Translations under genes and position numbers: made by a program
Source of the DNA: Elysia marginata
Lineage: Eukaryota > Mollusca > Gastropoda > Plakobranchidae
Direction: 5' to 3'
Length of the DNA: 60,124 nucleotides
NCBI GenBank assembly: GCA_019649035.1
Contig: BMAT01008046.1
Span: forward strand, 136,461-196,584
Part shown: in pieces, positions 49,701 to 60,050 of the stretch
How positions within the stretch are numbered: position 1 is the stretch's first letter
How the letters are laid out: every line of letters starts with the position of its first letter
Notes under the pieces: model-generated
What the model saw: only the letters and a program-made list of their open reading frames with translations
Database searches by the model: none
What the model was told of the DNA's origin: nothing

Positions 49701-51723
49701 ACTTTCTTGGAGTGTCAAAGATACCACTGTACTTTCATTAAAATAACAATGTAGGGAATTATTACATCAGAGTCACCGATCAGCCCTTAAGTGTCATAGA
49801 AAAGTATGCAAAATTTATATTGGTTTGTTTTAGATCAACCTGTTTGTATGATTCACAAACAATTTTTTTTTACATTCAAACATTATGATATATTGTACTC
49901 TCTTAAGTTTAAAATTCTAGGCGCTAAAATTTAAATAAAATTATAAAAATAATTTTGAAATTTTTTTGATCAAAGTAGTAAAACAGGGAAAAATTTATTT
50001 TGGAATAATCCTTTTTCGAATTCAAGTTTTCAACACCTCCCTGATTATGAATAGTCATGAGACAGTATATCAAATCTTTCACTAATGTGTAGATTACTTA
50101 AAATGTACCTTTATGAATACTCTTTATGTAGCTGATTGAGCCCTGGGTTCAGATGTTGTGGAGTAAGTCTGATGTTCAACTCTTCCTGTCTTCATTTAAA
50201 GATACAGCGCAGCAGCTAGATGTGTTTAGGTAATGTATTTCAGTATGTAATTTAAAAACACAGGTGCTGTTGTTGTTTTTACACGACTGATTAATCATAT
50301 ACCACTGGGGTAGTTTCCCTATTTCCCTCAGGAAGGCAACGCAGCTTGGCGGATTTGTCTGTTGGAGTTTTAGGGTTAGGGTGCAAATAAGCTTGTTTCA
50401 CAGTTCTCTGCGAATTTTTCATCAATGTCATTTATATATATTAGAAACAGTATGGATGAAAGAACTGTTCCTTGACACCACAGGTGCTAAAAAGTGGCAA
50501 AGAAAACCAAATATGGTTGATGAAGGTTGTTAAATATCCTAAAGTTGTTCCTGGCTACTTACACAATGAAGCTGTGCTGTCTTGGACAAACCAAGTGCAG
50601 TATCTATCATATGGTTTGCACTGCAGATACTGTCTTGAATTATGATTGGAGACAATGAGTGCCCACCCACCCACCTTCGCTATATATGTATCTCTTTGTC
50701 TCTCCCAAGACCCATCTGGGGTCTCTCTATATCTTTCCATTTGACCACGAGGTGTTGACTTTAAGCGGAAATAGGTCCGAAGCTGTTGACTTAATGCGAA
50801 ATAAAGTTACTTAAATAAAGAATGAAAAAAACGGGACCGTTGCGAGGTGTTGACTTTAACCGAGAGTTGACTTCAAGAAAGTTGACTTCTCGCGGATTCC
50901 ACTGTATTTGTAGCAGTCAGTAATTACAACAGGTAGTGCTAACACAAAAAAGATTCTCTTTCGTTTTCTTCTTTGCGTGAAATGATCCACAAGAGACAGG
51001 CTATTTAGGAGATAATAAAGTATAACCTGAAAGACGAGCCGTTGTTGGAAGCCATTAAAAGGAATAGCAGCAGTAGCAGTGGTTGTTGCAGTGGATATAG
51101 TGTTAAGGGTAGGAGAAGAGGGAGCAGAGGAAGTGTTATAGTTTATTAATAGCAGAAGCACTAAGACAAGCAGGAATAGAATTAGATTTGCTTTTTATCA
51201 CACTCTTTTTTTTCTTTTACACTAGTAACAATCACCCTTTTCAAGTAAACTTACCTCATTTTTCAAGACTCATGCATTCATATAGTTGTTTGGTCACAAA
51301 GTCTGTACAAATTGATTATAGCCTGAGCGTCTAAAACTTAGTGACATACTTAGGACCAAATCTCATACACAGAATTGGTTAAAACAATCATTGTAACAAG
51401 CTAGTTAACCATTCTTGTTTATCTTTTCTGAGAATTTGAGTGATTTATCCTAATATTTTGCAAAAGGGAAAAAAAAAGGGGGGTGGGGGGCTATGAATGA
51501 TGAAAGAATTTGATCCTCATCATTTAAAGCTGGCTAATCCTTTTTTTTTGTTCTTCACTCTCTTTGCCATCCTAGAGAACCATCTTTACATAAAAAAGAA
51601 GTGAACTGTTGCATATTTTTTGTTCTTATATTTTGCCTCAGATCTTCACCAAAACTTGTCAAGGTGTGGGAACGCTACATGCAAACATTTTGCCCTTGTG
51701 TTCTGCAGATGTATCCAAGATGA
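39227..51723 (+). CDS. FIBP: FIBP, acidic FGF intracellular-binding protein, 10 exons, complete CDS
   Basis: Seen: exons 39227-39308, 44255-44453, 44961-45087, 45507-45607, 45970-46103, 48237-48345, 49013-49082, 49457-49543, 50132-50229 and 51642-51723 join in frame to 362 residues, close to human FIBP (357/364 aa). Family blocks in order: EVFVGN (5-10), LWLKGYS (21-27), DHYRLF, [23 protein letters not shown] block near 110-125, [20 protein letters not shown] near 132-151, [29 protein letters not shown] (171-190), acidic [14 protein letters not shown] (221-234), WERYMQTF near the end. Known: FIBP binds internalised FGF1 and is conserved across animals; its biochemical activity is not settled. 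No signal peptide or membrane segment. Divergent neighbour of AFTPH. Intron 8 uses a GC donor. Confidence -1.
40359..40425. repeat. Short tandem duplication
   Basis: Two near-identical units of about 26 bp built on CGTTTTGTTTTACACAAAG and TTTTCTAC, plus a partial third, inside the hAT-like element. Confidence -1.
40696..40755. repeat. (GA)n-rich microsatellite
   Basis: GA repeats with GAAA interruptions, in FIBP intron 1 within the hAT-like element. Confidence -1.
41770..42372. mobile_element. Long TA-type MITE, reverse orientation, FIBP intron 1
   Basis: Ends TTCTCGCGGATTCCACTG|TA at 42372-42374. Read in reverse it follows the 29902-30562 copy through its middle and far part (CCCACCCACC, CAAGACCC, CTAGTGGT words). 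The outer end near 41770 is truncated next to the hAT-like element. Confidence -1.
42375..44254. other. Remainder of FIBP intron 1
   Basis: AT-rich intron DNA. No exon, RNA gene or repeat family recognised. Confidence -1.
44255..44453 (+). CDS. FIBP: FIBP exon 2
   Basis: Residues 28-93 and split Lys94: [36 protein letters not shown]. Acceptor CATTGCAG, donor GTGTGT (weak but required by frame). Confidence -1.
44961..45087 (+). CDS. FIBP: FIBP exon 3
   Basis: Residues 95-136: [20 protein letters not shown], then [20 protein letters not shown], highly similar to human FIBP. Acceptor GCAACAG, donor GTATAA. Confidence -1.
45507..45607 (+). CDS. FIBP: FIBP exon 4
   Basis: Residues 137-169 and split Lys170: [33 protein letters not shown]. 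Acceptor CTCTGCAG, donor GTTTGT. Confidence -1.
45970..46103 (+). CDS. FIBP: FIBP exon 5
   Basis: Residues 171-214: [40 protein letters not shown]. The most conserved block of the family. Acceptor TTTCACAG, donor GTGAGG. Confidence -1.
46104..48236. other. FIBP intron 5
   Basis: 2.1 kb, AT-rich. It holds the SINE copy at 46990-47283; nothing else recognised. Confidence -1.
46990..47283 (-). mobile_element. tRNA-derived SINE, diverged, in FIBP intron 5
   Basis: On the minus strand the head reads GGCGCAGTGGATGGCC (A-box region) and GATTTGATTCC (degenerate B box, 47223-47213). The body has CACCTGTAAAATGGGTAC and TTTTCAATTTGTGG, matching the SINE at 11944-12245. The far limit near 46990 is approximate. 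Confidence -1.
48237..48345 (+). CDS. FIBP: FIBP exon 6
   Basis: Residues 215-250 with split codons at both ends: acidic [17 protein letters not shown], then [16 protein letters not shown]. Acceptor TTGGTAG, donor GTAAGG. Confidence -1.
49013..49082 (+). CDS. FIBP: FIBP exon 7
   Basis: Completes Gly251; residues 252-274: [23 protein letters not shown]. Acceptor TTTCAG, donor GTAATT. Confidence -1.
49457..49543 (+). CDS. FIBP: FIBP exon 8, followed by a GC-AG intron
   Basis: Residues 275-303: [29 protein letters not shown]. It ends GAAAAG|GCAAGT. No GT donor nearby keeps the frame: using the GT at 49548 leads to a stop in exon 9. The GC donor is therefore inferred; its other positions are a perfect consensus, as is usual for GC-AG introns. 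Confidence -1.
50132..50229 (+). CDS. FIBP: FIBP exon 9
   Basis: Residues 304-335: [32 protein letters not shown]. Acceptor TTATGTAG, donor GTAATG. Matches human VEP...SDVRFFLNQY. Confidence -1.
50610..50904. mobile_element. Truncated long TA-type MITE, FIBP intron 9
   Basis: Ends TTCTCGCGGATTCCACTG|TA at 50904-50906. Upstream TTGACTTTAACCGAGAGTTG and the CCCACCCACC/CCCAAGACCC block match, in reverse, the 29902 copy. The other terminus is missing. Confidence -1.
51642..51723 (+). CDS. FIBP: FIBP exon 10 with stop codon
   Basis: Completes Arg336; residues 337-362: [29 protein letters not shown] at 51721. Matches human [20 protein letters not shown] in position and length. Acceptor TGCCTCAG. 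Confidence -1.
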
Positions 51724-52050
51724 CAGACTGTTTCATAGCTCTAGATAATGTTGAGTTCTTTAAAAAATATTTCATTTAGGCAAACCAAAGATTTATTTTT
51801 TATTAAGTCAGACCTTTGCATCATGGTAAACATCTTGTAAGGATAACCAATGAGCAAAAGCCACCAAAACAGATTTACGTACTTATGTACATTTTGTACA
51901 ATATATTGTACTATGGAAGACAAATGCTTTCTTTCATCATCTTTCTCTGCATAGAATTTTGCCCTAGATATGTCTTACCCAACCCCTCCCGCCCTAAAAA
52001 AAAACTAAGAAAAAAAATGTACATGCTAATGTTTTAGGTACAGTGGACAT
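51724..52050 (+). other. FIBP 3'UTR or downstream DNA
   Basis: Follows the FIBP stop directly. No decisive AATAAA site before the MITE at 52058, so the 3' end is not placed. Confidence -1.
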
Positions 52051-52057
52051 CGCTTAA

Positions 52058-52433
52058 CCTTTTCCCATTACACCGCATCCGTTCGATACGGCGCCTGTCT
52101 ATTCTGCCCGTACACACTGCATCTCGTTGATGATTGACCTAGATTTACCGTTAGAGCCAAGCCGCATCGGCCTGATGATCCCATAGTTTGACTTGTCTCT
52201 GCAATTTTTTTTCATCTCGAAATTACAAAATAAAGATATATTATGTTTTTCAAACCATTTTCCTGTGTTCGGAATTTCCATCCATACCAAACACATAGCA
52301 ATAGAATAATTCTGTGAATTTTGGTGATTTTTTTGAAAATGTTTGAAAAACGTGCGTACGCAGGGAATAGCCAGCAAGGCAGCCTAACACGCACAGGGAA
52401 TAATAGAAGCTAAGAGCGTGCGATGGGAAAAGG
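52058..52433. mobile_element. TTAA-flanked MITE, piggyBac-like (376 bp)
   Basis: TTAA at 52054-52057 and 52434-52437. Ends CCTTTTCCCATTACACCGC and its inverse GCGATGGGAAAAGG share an exact 11-bp terminal repeat (CCTTTTCCCAT). No coding sequence. Class inferred from the TTAA duplication. Confidence -1.
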
Positions 52434-52439
52434 TTAATA

Positions 52440-53890
52440 ACCCTCCTCTCTGGAAATAAAAGGTGTGGTGTGAGTCAAAGCAGGCTGTAAAGGCAGTTTT
52501 CAATATTAAGGACATTTACTTACATGTCATATGTAGACATTTTTGCAGTTTCTTCTAGTGTTCCCTGCAACTGGTTTTATTAATTTAATAAGATATGGTT
52601 TGATCAAAATGAGACAGAGATTTACTGGCGTACATTATAATGGACTGTCATGGTTTTCAAGCTTTGTGATTGCTCTGGACTAGTGGATCAATGACACATT
52701 GTCATGCCCTGGCTGCACCTACTATTCATGATAAGAGAGAACGCTAGGATTGGTTGCATCATGACAGGCCATTCTCCATTTCGGACACTTCCCTTCGCAA
52801 ACAGGAATACTATACCGTTCCATCATTAGTCATATATGTCTTACATGCAAAATGACGAATGCAATAGTCTGACCACATAATCTAGATATAATAGTATAAA
52901 TCAAGTTTGTGGGGTCACTTTTGTCATTAGTTTGTACTCTCGATTAAGAATAACAGGTTAAACAACATGTCATTATACAAAATTTTACCTTTGAATGGGG
53001 CTAGAAAGGGAGTGATTTGCAATAGCAAATAACTGTATACATTAAAACGAATGGAGATAAAAGGGAAGAGGGCTATAAGAAGGCTGGTTATTAGGCAATG
53101 ACCAGTGTAATTTAAAAATTACAACCAATTGTATGTTTGCATGTTTTGAAAATAAATAATAACGCTTTTTAACATAAGCTTGCAAATTTCTGTTTAATAA
53201 AGTATAGCTTAATATTTGAGAAATTGAAGATATGAGTTTTTCCATTCTTAATAATAGATAATAAGAAATTCTATGGCATTTTCTCTTCGCTCATGGTTTT
53301 CAACATGAGAGGCTCACTATTATTGATATGTAGCAGTATAAAAGGTGCAAGTGTATCTAGTTCATTAGATTGTTGTGTGTATGCAGGAAGGAAAGCGTTC
53401 ATTGGAGCTTATGCATGTAAACTTTTTCTTTATTTTCCATTAACATAGTTAATTATTCCTTCTATTATATGAAAACGAATGATTGTGTGGATTGCATTAC
53501 CTCTGATAATTTCATTAGGTTTCCATGAACATTGTGAAATACTCTTTTGCAGGAAAAATATTCTTTTTGCTGTCTGTTTATTACCATCAGAATTTTTTTA
53601 AAAACTTGTGGTTGATACTTAAAAAGTGCAATTGGTAAAATACCTTTATTTAAAGTATATACATGTAGTTGATATAAATATTAAATCTGAAGGTAAAGGG
53701 TATGTATTTTTTAGGGTAAATAGACATATTGCTTGTACATTTTTGTAGAAGTAAACGGCAAACTCTGCAACATTCCTTTATTTGAACTGATATCTTAAGG
53801 CTTGACTATCTTTCACAGTCTGGTCATTTTTATCATTTAATAGAAGTATATATGATTGACTATTGTTAACGATAAGATCCAGCCTAGCAC
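52440..53890. other. Non-coding stretch right of FIBP
   Basis: No exon recognised. A TATAAAAGG word at about 53338 on the plus strand is the only promoter-like item, with no gene downstream that I could identify. Confidence -1.
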
Positions 53891-53899
53891 CTAATTCAT

Positions 53900-54480
53900 G
53901 TTTACATTTGAGTGGGATTTGAGTGCAAAGTTAGATGCATAGTGGTCACTGCACACATGGCATGTACAGAAAGTCCACCAGATTCACTTCTGGTTTTGAG
54001 TTGCTGCATTATTTCCAGCATGCACACTCTGCTTGGCCTACTCGCAAGCAGCTGCTCCCTCTTTGATATGTTGTGTCCAGGCAGACCTGTTTGAAGCAGT
54101 AGATTCACTGTGGACTATTACCATGATGCAATTCTGGAGCAACTTATTCACGTTGTCTTTGAAGGGAAATGTTGGTCTTCCCCATAGTTGGTGCCCCATT
54201 AAAAGCTTGCTATAGAACATTTGTTTTGGCACTTTATCATCAGACATGCGCTCCAGGTGTCCTGGCCATCTTAACTGGAAGCGTGTTACCAAAGTATCAA
54301 TGCTTTTCATCTCGGCTATTTTCAGCACTTCAAGATTTTGATTCTCTGTTGAACCATTTGATATTCATGAAGCGTCGCAAAGAGAACTGGTGAGATTAAT
54401 CTTGAAGTTTGACATGGCTTTCGTAGAGTGTACAGCAATGCACCCAGATTAACTTAACAGCTCTCTGTACAGTGCAAACT
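53900..54480 (-). mobile_element. LINE ORF2 C-terminal relic
   Basis: Minus strand encodes VLKIAEMKSIDTLVTRFQLR-like sequence, then WPGHLERMSDDKVPKQMFYS, GRPTFPFKDNVNKLLQNC and NRSAWTQHIKEGAAACE (about 54330-54038). This is a common LINE ORF2 tail (W-GH-RM-D--PKQ, then GRP, then NR-AW). Flanking limits approximate. Confidence -1.
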
Positions 54481-56153
54481 TAGAATCTGTGCTCAGTCGC
54501 TTCTAGTTTTCTCTCTAAACTCCCTTCTGCAAACTACTATTGGAGGCACTTACCTTTGCTATCGTGTAATAACTGCTGCAACTTCAAAGGCAGGTTATTA
54601 ATTGAGTTGGTTACAGTGTTTTTATTAATAACATTTTAACAAGCAATGCTTATACACTGTATGTGTAACACATAAAAATAGACTATTTATTTCGCATATA
54701 TCATATCGCTTTTTTACTTTTCACCAACAAGTCTCATCTGGCAGTACAAATTTTAATGTATAAAACTTCTAATTTGCTTGCCTACCGATTCTAAGATAAC
54801 ACTTTTAAAAGCATTACATTTTATTTTCTCTACACTTATGTCCCAACTTATAAAAAGGTCTGTTTTAGGGATAAGCCAAAGAAAATGTTTAAGTATTGAA
54901 TAATTGAGCAGTTTACACTGAAATTGACCCTTATTAAAATTGATGGTTGGTTTGAGATTGCACACATTTTGAAAGAGCTTTGTATGCTTTTTACTCTGTG
55001 TAAAAGAAGTGAATTTAATGTAAATATTTCTAATTTCTAAGCTCTAAATGTATACAATGTATGTAAAGTGTATGTCGAAAATTAAAAAATGACTGGTGTT
55101 TTTTGTGAGACATCTTTACATCCTTTTTTTTTCTTCAGTAGATTTATGGACATGTTTGTTTGTTTATAAACTTAAAATGTACAAGATTGTTTTTTAAATT
55201 TGAAGTACATATATAAATAACACCAGGAGTGAAGCAGCTTTTTATAGTGCTTTTAAGTTAATTTTGTTACCATCACGGATCCAGCCAAGTCCTCTCTTCA
55301 CCAAGTGGTTAAATTCCTTATTCTTTGAAAATTTTTAGTTAAATTCTTGCTAGATTGGTGTATGTTAGGGGGATCAACCTGTTAGGCTGATCTCAGGCAA
55401 CTGGAAAAAATGCATATGTCAAGACAAATTGATTCAAAGACCTGTGACAAATATGGATAATGTACATGACACATGAAAAAGTTATAAAAGAAAATGTTTG
55501 CCAAACATTTTGCATCGCACTATGATCAAGTATTGTTTTAAATAAACATATGTTTTCATTTTAAATATGAAGTCTAAATGTTTCAGATCATAAATGAAAG
55601 TTTATTTTTTTCAAATTCTTGTTAAATACGTATGCATTTCAAAGTTAAGAAGCAGCTGTGAAGTTGGCCTAGAAATTTATAACCCAGTCAAGTTAGTGTA
55701 TATTGTCTTAATGATTATAAATTAAGCATAATTTTGACTGACTAAATAACATGTTCAGTTTACCAAATTTTATTGATTTTAACACTTTCATCTAAGTTAC
55801 TGCTTCACCCAAGACACCTAAAGGAATGCTTTTGCACAGTGGAACTGTAGGTTAACGGCCAAGGATGAAGTAAAAAAAAAAGTATCTTAACCATTTATAT
55901 TCAAGAGATAATAAATTCTAAGAGAATTTTATGGTTTTAGTTACTTCCCATATTCAAATAGGTTGCAGTATAATAAAAAAATTTATCTCTCTGTCTCATA
56001 TTTATAATAACATTTTTGAGTATGATAGGCTTTCAAAGAACATTTCTTATCTGTTGTTTTTTTGTGTGTTTGAAACTGAATTCGTGTGAAAAAGAATAGA
56101 TTCCAATTAGCATACATCTTCACTTGCAAATAATCAACTTGATTTAACCTTAA
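54481..56153. other. Non-coding stretch
   Basis: AT-rich. No exon, RNA gene or repeat family recognised. Confidence -1.
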
Positions 56154-56157
56154 TTAA

Positions 56158-56667
56158 CCCTTTCACTGCTACACAAATTGTGAAACTGTGTGCTAAGAAA
56201 ATTCCTAAGGTAGCACTGAGGCACGGGTCATTTCACTAATTTTGCTCTTGTCTATCTCAGTAACTATGAGAGATAGATCCCTAAAACTATCTAGATTTAG
56301 ATTTAGATCTAGAATCAGCAACTTGCAGCAAAACCAAAGGGGGCGCCATGGCAGAGGTAGTCAGCTGGCTTTGGCTAGGCCTACACAGCACAGGCCTGCA
56401 TCTGTGCATGTTTGCGTGTGTGTGCGGGTAATAAACTCGTCTGCTTGGTATTCTTTGTACCAAAGTGTAGTTAGCATTGGTTATTTTTGGTTCCGTTAAG
56501 CTTTGACCTTTCCAATCATACTATTTTTGTCCACTGAAAGCAAGGATTGGTTAGCTAGTAGGCGAAACAAAACTTGGTTTATAGTGCACATACAGTGTAT
56601 GTTCACAGCGCATTAAACCCCAGGGGCAGTAGCACGTACGGCATATGTACACAGAGCAGTCAAGTGG
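56158..56667. mobile_element. TTAA-flanked MITE, piggyBac-like (510 bp)
   Basis: TTAA at 56154-56157 and 56668-56671. Left end CCCTTTCACTGCTACACAAA, right end inverse CCACTTGACTGCTCTG (10 of the first 13 bases agree). A different end sequence from the 52058 element. No transposase; the 85-residue frame inside is not recognisable. Confidence -1.
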
Positions 56668-57295
56668 TTAAAAACAAGGCTTTGGTTTGATAGAGTTTAT
56701 ATAAACTCTCACTATTGAATTAGGCAAAGGAGGAAAAAGTTTTACTACAAATTATCTCTAGCAAGTTTATCTAAAGAGGACTGAAAGTGTGGTTTACTGT
56801 AGTGGGTAATTCTCAAGTAAAAACAAAAATGTTGTTGTACAAACTACTCTCAACTAAAACTTGTAGACCACAAACTGACCTATTCATGATCAAACATTTG
56901 AACTTACAAAGAATGGTCCTTGCACTTCAGAATTTAGGGCAAATGTTTTATACTTACAGCCCCAGCTAGCTGCACTATTAGTTGCTTTTGACTAGACTGG
57001 GATTGAACAAGTTAAGCAGTGCAAATGCAATCAAAATAAAGCTGCATTGAATATTGCATATATTATTAAAAATCTAACCTGGGAAAATAAAATCACGTGC
57101 ATACATGTTACCTTGCAAAAAGAGTACGTTGTGCACTATACTCAGATTGAAAGAAAATCTAAAGGTTTGAATTTAATGTGTTGGCTGAATGCAGCTATCC
57201 AGCAGTAAGCTCATTGCACACCTAGAGATACTAAGAACGCAACCGTTACTAAGAAGAACCATTTGCTTGATTTGATTGGCCTCTAAATTAATCTA

Positions 57296-57451
57296 CAGTG
57301 GAATCCACTTAAAGTCAACACCTTTAAGGGAAACTTGTTAAAAGTCAACTCTGTTTGTCAGTCCGATTTTGGATTTCTTTATATTTTTGTTATGGTTAAA
57401 GTCAACTCATTTTTTCGGTCCCGAGGTGTTGACTTTGTCAGGATTCCACTG
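57296..57451. mobile_element. Short TA-flanked MITE (156 bp), intact ends
   Basis: TA|CAGTGGAATCC at the left and GGATTCCACTG|TA at the right, an exact 11-bp terminal inverted repeat with TA duplication. Internal AAAGTCAACTC and TTTTTTCGGTCCCGAGGTG match the 6011 and 29902 copies. The best-preserved short member. Confidence -1.
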
Positions 57452-57453
57452 TA

Positions 57454-59130
57454 CTTGGTCTGTACAATAAATAACTTTCTTTATCTAAAAAACCAAAAAG
57501 GAAGCACCCTCAAGTTTGGACCAAAGTAGCTTACTGTAAGCTACTTAACAAAGTCGTAACTGCCCAAGGAAAGTGATTCTTTAAAATTTGAAACATACAT
57601 TGTGCTGGTAAAAGTCCGCTCAAAAAGGGTTAACATAGGGCCGTTAAATTACATTCGTTTTGATAGAATGAATTGAAATGCATTGACAAAGTTTTGCTAA
57701 TGTTATTACATGTATTGATAGGTGTGCAATTTTAGACATTTAGTAGATTTTAAAGCGAAAGTTACTTTTGGATTAGACCTTGTACATTTTACACCTTAGG
57801 GAAAGTTTTAGTTTACTACTTTAATCAATTCGATCAAATTGAAATAATGTGCTCAAAATAAGCGTTTTAAAGCTGAGAAAAACTTGGTGATTTCTGAAAT
57901 GTCACTAGAACCGTCTCAGGTAATTGAGCTGACCCACTACATGTAATTTGTTTTGAAATTTTGAATGAAACGGTTGAAATCGATATTTTTCATGTTCAGT
58001 TTTGTTGCAAGTTGCCTTCTTGCTAAGATGACGGAAATTGAGTTATATTTAGAAGCTTTTGATTTTTTAATGCATCACCTTGTCAGGTTTATCATTATGG
58101 TAAACGTATAGAACTAAATTTGTAAGTGACTTCATTCAAGATTCATGGTGTTGATCTCGAAGCGCTGAAAAACTTTGTTAATAAAATTTAAACCAGGTAC
58201 AAGAATAAAGTGATAATTCCAGGCTTCAATACATGTATTTTTAACCTATTTGACCTTAAAAACTTATAATAATGTAGTGGAATCCCTCAACAAATACCTT
58301 GAAGTTGTTTGGTAAAAAAGGCCTATAGAAGGGAGGTCTTAAACCAGAGATTTACTCTACTCATATGTCCTAAAATTTAAAGGCACATAAGATCAAGAGG
58401 GGTGGTGTTAATTGAGCAGTTCCTCTGTTTTTTTATTTTGTTCGTTTCTATATCTTAAATGATACAGACTTAATTAAAATTACTATTAGGAACCAGACTT
58501 AAATTTCTAGAAAATCAGTTGAAATTTGGCATTTGATTGTTTATTCTACACTGATTACGTTAAAAGTAGATAAGAATCCACAAGATCTATCATTCTGCCA
58601 GATATTGCTTTACGAAAAGGGATACAGGAGAGAAGTCCGCTTTTATTGTGATAATGACTATTTATTCACTCAATATGAAGCCAAATAACTTAAGATAATA
58701 AGAATGAAAAAAATGGTAGGCCTACCACTGCTGTTCGTATTTCTGTAGGTATTAAATAAAGATTATGCATATATATCAAGAGGGAAAAGGGTAAGTACAA
58801 ATAATGGATTTGAGAAAAGAAGGGGGCAAATCCTAGCCGGACTTTTATAGGTATAGTTGAGAGTGAGAGAATACAGCAGATACAAAAATAAAGGGAAGGA
58901 AGGAGAAAAAGGGGAACTAAGGTGTCAAATCATCCGTTATGAAAAGAGAATGGGAATGAGAATACTCTGAATAGAGCACAATATTATCGTTCTTGCCCGC
59001 AAGCAATTGACTTTAAAGAGGGAGTTTGCTAACAGGAACGATAATTTGCTCTCTAATTTCATTCCCAATAGACGAAAGATAGGAGAAAATGGGAGAGAAT
59101 TGGAGGGGAGGGGTAACTTAAAGACGGTAT
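57454..59130. other. Non-coding stretch
   Basis: No gene recognised. A small perfect palindrome GTAGCTTACTGTAAGCTAC lies at about 57526-57544. 58780-59120 is purine-rich. Confidence -1.
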
Positions 59131-59339
59131 TAGAGACCTTTAGCACACGCACCGTGTCTCACTACGCGTACGTGAAAATCGGGAAAGCAGATTGAGAGAC
59201 TATAAAAATAATGAAATGATGCGAACGTCTGTGGGTCTATTTTTAGAAACTGGTTTCATTATTTTTATAGTTTCTCAATCTGCTTTCCCGATTTTCACGT
59301 ACGCGTAGTGAGACACGGTGCGTGTGCTAAAGGTCTCTA
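59131..59339. repeat. Long hairpin / foldback element, 86-bp arms
   Basis: Arms 59131-59216 and 59254-59339 are reverse complements with a single mismatch seen, separated by a 37-bp loop. Outer ends read TAGAGACCTTTAGCACACGC. No clear target duplication. Could be a foldback MITE or the source of a hairpin RNA. Confidence -1.
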
Positions 59340-59598
59340 TTGTGTCAAAAATACGCATTACAACTACAAGTTATAAAAAAGGAAAGCATAGGAAAAATGA
59401 ATGAGAAGGTGACAGTTTTGTAAGAGTTTGACAGGATAAACGGGATGTATAGGAACATTGTTAGAAAGAAGGACAGGAAAGAGAGAGAGAGGGGGGGGGG
59501 AGGAGCATGAGTAAAAACAATGTTTTAGATGCATGATGAAGATAAACCGAAATATATTTATACTAAAAACTCATGCTTGCAGCACAGAGGGAAAGTGC

Positions 59599-60050
59599 TC
59601 AATATAGTTGTAGCGTTCTAATAATACAGGAGAAATCATCTTTATGAGCTAGAGGCCCGTCAATGGTCTTGATCCCGATCCCCATCAACTTGTGAAGATC
59701 AAAGAACAGGTTGAGTAAGTTGAGAGGGAAATCCTCACAGAATTTGTATCTCTGCAGTAGTTTATCAACTTGTTTTTTGGATGATTTAATACTTGGGGCA
59801 GTGACAGTGATTTCGGGGAGGCTATTCCATGTCTCAATTATCCTAAGACCAGTTTTGTCTTTAAAACTTGTTGGCAGTTTTGTTTTGCGAGTTTGTAGCA
59901 ATGACCTCTTGTTCAAGTTCTACTGCATTCGTTGAATGTACATTGTTTTGCCATGGCAAAAAAAAAAAATTACGTCGAAGGTTGCCTTACAAATCCTTCT
60001 AAAACAAATTTTGTTTCTTGGTCAATATAACTTCCTGTGTAAAAGAATGA
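59599..60050 (-). mobile_element. LINE ORF2 C-terminal relic at right edge
   Basis: Minus strand encodes KRSLLQTRKTKLPTSFKDKT, then LRIIETWNSLPEITVTAPSI and KSSKKQVDKLLQRY (about 59916-59745). The W-NSLP-xx-V-APS-FK type tail is typical of LINE ORF2. Extent upstream of 59916 is approximate. Confidence -1.

Noticed and set aside
56242..56499. 85-residue frame as a gene
   Set aside because: Lies within the TTAA-flanked MITE and shows no conserved motif.
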